Shown here: positions 1 to 3,613 of the stretch, one piece after another
Position numbering within the stretch: the stretch's first letter is position 1
Layout of the letters: each line of letters starts with the position of its first letter
Translations under genes and position numbers: made by a program
The notes under the pieces: generated by a model
What the model was told of the DNA's origin: nothing
What the model saw: only the letters and a program-made list of their open reading frames with translations
The model's database searches: none
From: CAG-791 sp963658405
GTDB lineage: Bacteria; Bacillota; Clostridia; Lachnospirales; Lachnospiraceae
Direction: 5' to 3'
Assembly: GCA_963658405.1 (NCBI GenBank)
Contig: CAVKQI010000122.1
Location: forward strand, 1 to 5,958
Length of the DNA: 5,958 nucleotides

Positions 1-851
1 ACCGGCAGATTCATGGTCGGATGTGCCACCAGAAGTCCCAGTGCCGCACCGGCGATCATGCCGATAAACATATAGGTCGTCATCACATCCCGCGGCTGCT
101 TCAGGATCCACATCGGCAGGATCGCTGCAAAGAAAATATAAACAAAGACGATGGCTGCCCAGGTGCCCTTGCCGAAATAGATCGGTGCGGTCATGCCCAG
201 TCCCAGGGACAGCACGGTGAAGCAGAGGCCGATGGCCGTCTCCTTCCAACCGGTAAAGTGGAATCTTCTCTGCAGAAGTCCGAAGATCACGGCAAATACC
301 ATGAAGAGAATGGAGATGGTACCGGCAGCGCCGTTGGTGGCAGCTGCATCAGAAAGCTGTGTCACACCATCCACTGTCGTATAGACGTTAAAGGTACCGT
401 CCACCATATCCACAAAGGCAGCGATGACCAGCAGACAGAACAGCCAGCAGAACAGCAGGAAGAGCTTTCTTCCCAGCTTGCCGATGTACTTTTCGATCAG
501 CATACCCATGGACTTTCCGTCATTCTTCACACTGGCATAGAGCGCACCGAAGTCGGTCACGGCGCCGAAGAAGATGCCGCCGATCAGGATCCACAGAAGC
601 ACCGGCAGCCAGCCGAAGGCAGCAGCCTGGATGGCGCCGGTCACGGGGCCTGCACCGGCAATGGACGAGAACTGATGACTGAACACCGTCATGCCGTCTG
701 CCGGAGAAAAATCCTTTCCATTATTAAAGCGCACAGCCGGTGTCTCTGCCTTGGGATCGATGCCCCATTTGTTGGCAAGCCAGCGGCCGTAGACCAGATA
801 AGCGCCGCCCAGACATACGGCAGCGATCAACACAATAACAAGCGTATTCAT
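1..851 (-). CDS. cstA: CstA-family carbon starvation / pyruvate (peptide) transporter, C-terminus cut by window edge
   Basis: Reading the minus strand from the ATG at 851 gives 283 codons with no stop before the window edge, so the C-terminal part is missing. The protein is a polytopic inner-membrane protein: hydrophobic segments lie near residues 1-22, 78-97, 129-148, 178-193, 205-222, 230-250 and 258-276. CstA hallmarks are visible: SHQFSSIAGAGPVTGA (58-73), GAVTDFGALYASVKNDGKSMG (96-116) and LKQPRDVMTTYM (250-261). Characterised members (E. coli CstA and BtsT) import pyruvate, and CstA is also linked to peptide uptake; which substrate applies here cannot be read from the sequence. The start is supported by a GGGAGGA ribosome site at 858-864, and a promoter lies just upstream (879-907). 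A terminator (954-1002) separates it from the NlpC/P60 gene, so it is probably transcribed alone. The family call is firm, the substrate is not. Confidence 0.95.
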   Translation of the reverse strand, partial: MNTLVIVLIAAVCLGGAYLVYGRWLANKWGIDPKAETPAVRFNNGKDFSPADGMTVFSHQFSSIAGAGPVTGAIQAAAFGWLPVLLWILIGGIFFGAVTDFGALYASVKNDGKSMGMLIEKYIGKLGRKLFLLFCWLFCLLVIAAFVDMVDGTFNVYTTVDGVTQLSDAAATNGAAGTISILFMVFAVIFGLLQRRFHFTGWKETAIGLCFTVLSLGLGMTAPIYFGKGTWAAIVFVYIFFAAILPMWILKQPRDVMTTYMFIGMIAGAALGLLVAHPTMNLP

Positions 852-878
852 AATTTTTCCTCCCATTTCATTCCCCGT

Positions 879-907
879 ATCGTAGTCCCGAGACACACGC
901 TTGTCAA
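879..907 (-). promoter_or_regulatory. Sigma-A-type promoter of cstA
   Basis: On the minus strand a consensus -35 TTGACA (907-902) is followed by a 17-nt spacer and a -10 TACGAT (884-879, four of six consensus bases). The predicted start near 872 gives a leader of about 20 nt that contains the GGGAGGA ribosome site. The sequence just upstream of the -35 (about 908-935) is very AT-rich and could act as an UP element. No clear catabolite-repression (cre) operator was seen. Confidence 0.7.
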
Positions 908-953
908 GAAAAGTGTTTATAAAAATTTTAGATTTGTACAGTTTGTTATAACG

Positions 954-1002
954 CAAAAATATAACGCGGCGGAAATTGTGCACTTTTCTCCGCCGCGCTA
1001 TA
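954..1002 (-). terminator. Rho-independent terminator of the NlpC/P60 gene
   Basis: Downstream of the stop codon at 1020, the minus strand carries a 14-bp stem made of 1002-989 and 973-960, with a GCGGCGGA core and one G-U pair. The 15-nt loop contains GTGCAC, and a run of five T (959-955) follows. This is a strong intrinsic terminator in the minus direction. It isolates the hydrolase gene from cstA. Confidence 0.85.
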
Positions 1003-1019
1003 ACTTTTGATTATATCTT

Positions 1020-2072
1020 TTATTTGGTATATCTTCCGTATCCGTACGGTGTTGCGTAGAAGACATTGTGCTCACGCACATAATCTCCCGTCCTCGTACA
1101 GTGGATAATGGTGCCGTTTCCGCTGTAGATACCCACGTGGTAGATCGTGGACGGTGAGGAGCCGTAGAAGATCAGATCGCCCGGCTGCAGCTCAGAGGCT
1201 GAAACCTTCGTGGAAGACGCATACTGTGAACGGGAATCACGCGGGATCGTGATGCCGAAGTGCCGGAAGATCTGCTGTGTGAAGCCGGAGCAGTCTGCAC
1301 CGCTTTCCAGTGAGGTGCCTGCTGTCACGTAGGGCAGGACGCCGATAAAGGCTCTCGCATACTCCACAAGCTCTGTGGGATCCGACTTCGGAAGATCCGC
1401 TGCGCTCTTGCCCACTTCGCCGGTAAAGGCCTGTACCGTGATCTTCTTGCTGTTCGAACTCTTGCTACCCGAGCCGGCCGGACCGCCGCTGCTGTCCTCC
1501 ACAGCCGCACTACTGCTCTCCGGACCGCTGCCGACGGAAATCACGTCACTGCCGTCCTTACTTGTGCTGCTGCCGGAGGAAGATCCCGTTTCGGTTTTCT
1601 TTGATCCCGAAGCGGAGCTGCTTTCTGTGGGATCCTCAAACTCAATCTCCGTTCCCAGATCCAGGTCGGATCCCAGCTCCAGCGTACCGGTGCTGATCTC
1701 ATTGGCACCGCTGGTGTATACATCCGTGCTGCCGGCCACATCCTTGATCTGCACGACACCGGAATCCACCCATGCGCCGTCGCCGGCCACCTGATATCCC
1801 TCCACCGACTGCTGGGTCACGAGCCAGCCGTTGGCATCAAAGTAATAGCATTCCGCTACGCCGTCCTCGTCACCGTCAATCCAGAACCAGCCATCCTTTG
1901 CGTAGGTCCCGTCCTGGTTGTTGTACCACCATTTGCCCGTATTGCTTCCGCTTCCCTGCTGCCAGCGCCCGGCCATGGCCGGAAAGCTGAGCAGGGCAGA
2001 AAGCATTGCCATCGTAAGGGCAAGCCGCACCGTCTGTCTCTTCTCTGTCACGTCATTTCTGCTCTTTCGCAT
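1020..2072 (-). CDS. Secreted NlpC/P60 peptidoglycan endopeptidase with cell-wall-binding repeat
   Basis: This 350-aa protein is built as an exported cell-wall hydrolase. Residues 1-34 form a signal peptide: a basic n-region (K11, R12, R16), a hydrophobic core at 17-30, and a likely cleavage A-M-A|G after residue 34. Residues about 36-110 form an aromatic/Gly cell-wall-binding repeat region (GKWWYNNQDGTY, GWFWIDGDEDGVAECYYFD, then GAWVDSGVVQ) of the kind common in Lachnospiraceae. Residues about 150-210 are a Ser/Gly/Lys-rich, presumably disordered linker. The C-terminal NlpC/P60 domain (about 230-350) has the expected catalytic residues: Cys261 in GADCSGF, His312 in YHVGIYSGNG and His324 in TIIH. 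Such enzymes usually cut D-Glu-diamino-acid bonds in the stem peptide, acting outside the membrane in wall remodelling. The start has a GGAGAG site 9 nt upstream (2082-2087). A promoter precedes it and a strong terminator follows, so it is a single-gene unit. Confidence 0.93.
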   Translation of the reverse strand: MRKSRNDVTEKRQTVRLALTMAMLSALLSFPAMAGRWQQGSGSNTGKWWYNNQDGTYAKDGWFWIDGDEDGVAECYYFDANGWLVTQQSVEGYQVAGDGAWVDSGVVQIKDVAGSTDVYTSGANEISTGTLELGSDLDLGTEIEFEDPTESSSASGSKKTETGSSSGSSTSKDGSDVISVGSGPESSSAAVEDSSGGPAGSGSKSSNSKKITVQAFTGEVGKSAADLPKSDPTELVEYARAFIGVLPYVTAGTSLESGADCSGFTQQIFRHFGITIPRDSRSQYASSTKVSASELQPGDLIFYGSSPSTIYHVGIYSGNGTIIHCTRTGDYVREHNVFYATPYGYGRYTK

Positions 2073-2110
2073 ATCGGGATTCTCTCCAATCTGTTTACGC
2101 TCTGCACACT

Positions 2111-2139
2111 ATCATAAAGCATGGAGAAATATCACGCAA
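2111..2139 (-). promoter_or_regulatory. Promoter of the NlpC/P60 gene
   Basis: On the minus strand a -35 TTGCGT (2139-2134, matching the TTG core) is followed by exactly 17 nt and a -10 TATGAT (2116-2111, five of six consensus bases). The predicted start near 2104 leaves a leader of about 30 nt containing the GGAGAG ribosome site at 2082-2087. The weak -35 suggests modest or activator-aided strength. Confidence 0.6.
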
Positions 2140-2165
2140 GGACTGTTCAAATATCGTAAAAAAAC

Positions 2166-2417
2166 TTAAGAAAGTCCGAACCAGCCGAGACGATAGGCCA
2201 GCAGCTTGGTGAGGATCAGCACCAGGGCCACAACAAAGCCGATGGAGGCCCGCCGCAGGGACGCCTTATCCTTCGCCTCCATGCCGTGCACCACCTGCAT
2301 CACGGCATAGATCAGCGCCAGCACACCGCAGACATATACCGTCCAGAACAGCAGTGCCCAGGGATTCACCGCCCGAATGAGCTGCAGCAGCTCCTTTCCC
2401 TTCTCTACCAAAAACAT
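2166..2417 (-). CDS. Small two-helix membrane protein, unknown function
   Basis: This is an 83-aa protein that I do not recognise. It has a short amphipathic N-terminus (1-17, MFLVEKGKELLQLIRAV), a first membrane helix at about 18-43, a charged basic loop (44-57, including K49-D50-K51 and R55-R56), a second helix at about 58-76, and a short tail ending LGWFGLS. By the positive-inside rule the loop should be cytoplasmic. The start is supported by GAGGAG (2423-2428), 5 nt before the ATG. It lies 30 nt after the NusG domain II gene on the same strand with no visible promoter between, so the two are probably co-transcribed. A partner or assembly role for that neighbour is a guess from position only. 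A run of seven T (2164-2158) right after the stop codon follows only a 4-bp hairpin, so termination here is unclear. Confidence 0.75.
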   Translation of the reverse strand: MFLVEKGKELLQLIRAVNPWALLFWTVYVCGVLALIYAVMQVVHGMEAKDKASLRRASIGFVVALVLILTKLLAYRLGWFGLS

Positions 2418-2447
2418 AGTCGCTCCTCTCTTCCGATGAACAGACCG

Positions 2448-2888
2448 TCACTTCGACGGCTCCTCTATGGTAATGATCAGCCCATGGGGCAGACAGACAA
2501 TGGGAAAATCATGCGCTTCCTCCGTCAGACTTCCCGACTGCACACAGACCTGGTTCTGGCAGTTGGATTCCAGCACCCGCACGGCATTGTCCTGAATGTC
2601 CAGAATATTGATCTCGTTTTTCGAGGGAGACGCCGCATCCCCAAGTTTTTCGAGGCTCAAATCCGCATCCGCCTTCTCCGCGCTGCCGTTCTCAATGAGA
2701 TATCTACCGTTTTCTGACAGCGGCACCCTCAGGATCTCCGTATCCAGGGACCGCACCACCACCATATAGCCGTCTTCCGCCTTCTCCTGCCAATGCCTTC
2801 GAAGCAGAACGATACCGCTCACCGCCAGGATCAGAAGCAGCACCAGCAGAAGGATCAGATCCCGCTTCCGCTTTTTTATCCATTCCAT
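2448..2888 (-). CDS. Membrane-anchored NusG domain II (NusG_II) protein
   Basis: Read from the ATG at 2888 this is 146 aa. Residues 1-9 are basic (MEWIKKRKR), 11-30 form one membrane helix, and the rest (about 33-146) is a soluble, presumably extracytoplasmic domain. It ends with the NusG domain II signature: NCQNQVCVQSG (109-119) and VCLPHGLIITIE (131-142), giving cysteines at 110, 115 and 132. Proteins of this family are common in Firmicutes and often sit near FMN-binding or Gx-transporter genes; their role is not established, and they are not the transcription factor NusG itself. A GTG nine bases upstream (2897) is in frame, but it overlaps a good ribosome site for the ATG, so I prefer the ATG. 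The small two-helix gene follows 30 nt downstream. Here the usual FMN-binding or transporter neighbours are absent. Confidence 0.88.
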   Translation of the reverse strand: MEWIKKRKRDLILLLVLLLILAVSGIVLLRRHWQEKAEDGYMVVVRSLDTEILRVPLSENGRYLIENGSAEKADADLSLEKLGDAASPSKNEINILDIQDNAVRVLESNCQNQVCVQSGSLTEEAHDFPIVCLPHGLIITIEEPSK

Positions 2889-2893
2889 ATTTG

Positions 2894-2899
2894 TCACCC
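2894..2899 (-). promoter_or_regulatory. Ribosome-binding site that decides the NusG_II start
   Basis: The minus strand reads GGGTGA, then CAAAT, then ATG at 2888. GGTGA matches the distal part of the consensus Shine-Dalgarno complement (GGAGGTGA). The alternative GTG start at 2897 overlaps this site and has no clear site of its own, so the ATG is favoured and the protein is three residues shorter than the longest reading. Confidence 0.55.
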
Positions 2900-2906
2900 G
2901 TCTGAT

Positions 2907-2956
2907 AAAAATTTAAGGGCCTGAAAACAACGAATTCTCGTCATCCTCAGACCCTT
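2907..2956 (-). terminator. Rho-independent terminator after tRNA-Thr
   Basis: On the minus strand AAGGGTCTGA (2956-2947) pairs with TCAGGCCCTT (2924-2915), a 10-bp stem with one U-G pair. The intervening 22 nt can form a small inner hairpin (GACGA with TCGTT). AAATTTTTAT follows the stem, which is typical of an intrinsic terminator. It begins only 3 nt past the tRNA discriminator base and ends 19 nt before the NusG_II ATG. Confidence 0.75.
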
Positions 2957-2959
2957 CAG

Positions 2960-3032
2960 AGCCACAAACCGGACTCGAACCGGTGACCTTTTGATTACGA
3001 ATCAAATGCACTACCAACTGTGCTATTGTGGC
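2960..3032 (-). tRNA. tRNA-Thr, anticodon CGT
   Basis: The minus strand folds into a complete 73-nt cloverleaf. The acceptor stem is GCCACAA with TTGTGGC (7 bp), and the D arm GCAC/GTGC encloses AGTTGGTA. The anticodon stem TTTGA/TCAAA holds the loop TTCGTAA, with anticodon CGT at 2999-2997. The variable loop is 5 nt, the T arm is ACCGG/CCGGT with loop TTCGAGT, and the discriminator base is U. The anticodon reads ACG codons, hence threonine. CCA is not encoded and must be added after processing. A promoter (3042-3070) lies just upstream and a terminator just downstream. Its 5' end forms one arm of a perfect inverted repeat with the promoter. Confidence 0.97.
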
Positions 3033-3052
3033 AACTCATACACAATAGCACA
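3019..3052 (-). repeat. Perfect 12-bp inverted repeat linking the tRNA-Thr promoter to the tRNA 5' end
   Basis: On the minus strand TGTGCTATTGTG (3052-3041) is followed by a 10-nt spacer and then CACAATAGCACA (3030-3019), its exact reverse complement. The first arm contains the whole -10 hexamer. The second arm is tRNA residues 3-14, covering most of the acceptor 5' strand and the D-stem 5' strand. The predicted transcription start (near 3035) falls inside the spacer, so a normal primary tRNA transcript lacks the first arm while a read-through transcript from the upstream gene would contain both. Confidence 0.9.
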
Positions 3053-3070
3053 ATCTTCCTTTTTTTGCAA
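3042..3070 (-). promoter_or_regulatory. Promoter of tRNA-Thr
   Basis: On the minus strand a -35 TTGCAA (3070-3065) is followed by a 17-nt spacer and a -10 TATTGT (3047-3042, five of six consensus bases). A TG-n extension sits immediately before the -10 (TGC). The predicted start is about 3 nt before the mature tRNA 5' end at 3032, which is a typical very short tRNA leader. Confidence 0.65.
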
Positions 3071-3089
3071 GGAATTTTTATCTCTTCAC

Positions 3090-3542
3090 TTACTCAGCAA
3101 TGGCTCCGAATACGCGGTCATAGTCATTGTATACACTGGCAACGACATCCACGAAGAGGCTGTAGAGCTGCTCCGCTGCCGCTGCATCCTCCGCAGGCAG
3201 CACCTTGCAGACATACTTATGGTAGATGGTGCCGGTATCCGGCAGGATGCCGTAGGAGCCGATCAGAAGCTCCGCATTCATGGTATTCAGATTCATCAGT
3301 GTAGCGGAATATGTGCTTTCCTCCAGATGGTCTGCAACCACGGTGTAGAAGCTGTAATAGCTGTCGCCGTTTTCATCGTCTGCCGCGATCTGCGCAACTT
3401 CAATGACGATCGCACCGTCCTCATCCTCGCCCATGCCTTCCAGAATGGCGTTGACTGTGGTCTCTCCGTCTCTCTCTCCCAGCTTGACCTCTACACCCTC
3501 GTTTGACAGTCTCTCATTCAGAATATCCAGTACCTTGCTCAT
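3090..3542 (-). CDS. Small acidic protein, probable YbjN / CesT-like (type III chaperone-like) fold
   Basis: This is a 150-aa, strongly acidic cytoplasmic protein with no signal peptide or membrane helix. The apparent order is helix (1-14), strands (about 17-22, 28-33, 44-52 and 62-71), helix (79-93, ATLMNLNTMNAELLIG region), strands (94-114) and a long final helix (117-148). This alternation, with an LNTMN-type central helix and a long C-terminal helix, resembles YbjN-domain proteins, which share the fold of type III secretion chaperones. The assignment is by pattern, not by a definite motif. AAGGA (3549-3553) sits 6 nt before the ATG. It lies just after the long Lys/Glu-rich gene, may be co-transcribed with it, and also has its own promoter. 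No terminator was found after it, so transcripts may run into tRNA-Thr. Confidence 0.8.
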   Translation of the reverse strand: MSKVLDILNERLSNEGVEVKLGERDGETTVNAILEGMGEDEDGAIVIEVAQIAADDENGDSYYSFYTVVADHLEESTYSATLMNLNTMNAELLIGSYGILPDTGTIYHKYVCKVLPAEDAAAAEQLYSLFVDVVASVYNDYDRVFGAIAE

Positions 3543-3556
3543 ATTTGATCCTTTCC

Positions 3557-3568
3557 CGTTAGCTAACG
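3557..3568. promoter_or_regulatory. 12-bp palindrome in the leader of the YbjN-like gene, possible operator
   Basis: CGTTAGCTAACG is a perfect palindrome located between the predicted start of transcription (about 3578) and the ribosome site (3549-3553). Its position would suit a repressor site or a small leader hairpin. A 12-bp palindrome is expected about once or twice by chance in a window of this size, so the role is only a suggestion. Confidence 0.3.
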
Positions 3569-3584
3569 TGTTTACATACCTTAT

Positions 3585-3613
3585 ATTATAGCATCATTTC
3601 CTGTATCTGTCTT
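3585..3613 (-). promoter_or_regulatory. Extended -10 promoter of the YbjN-like gene
   Basis: On the minus strand a -35 AAGACA (3613-3608, four of six consensus bases) is followed by 17 nt and a perfect -10 TATAAT (3590-3585), preceded by TGC, an extended -10 element. The -35 starts at the base right after the stop codon of the long upstream gene. The predicted leader is about 35 nt. Confidence 0.7.

Noticed and set aside
21..1010. 329-aa open frame on the plus strand
   Set aside because: It lies opposite cstA, whose minus-strand product is clearly a transporter. The plus product is His/Gln/Gly-rich with no recognisable domain, and it runs through the cstA promoter and the terminator. It is a shadow frame.
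2158..2172. Terminator after the two-helix protein gene
   Set aside because: A run of seven T follows the stop codon, but only a 4-bp hairpin (ACTT/AAGT) precedes it. This is too weak to call.
2960..3032. tRNA-Thr as an integration site of a mobile element
   Set aside because: No integrase, no direct repeat of the tRNA 3' end and no change in gene style were seen nearby. The repeat found here is inverted and involves the 5' end.
3056..3079. Hairpin TTCCTT/AAGGAA followed by a T-run on the plus strand
   Set aside because: The stem is only 6 bp and AT-rich, no plus-strand gene ends here, and in the minus direction no T-run follows. It overlaps the tRNA promoter -35 and is not a convincing terminator.
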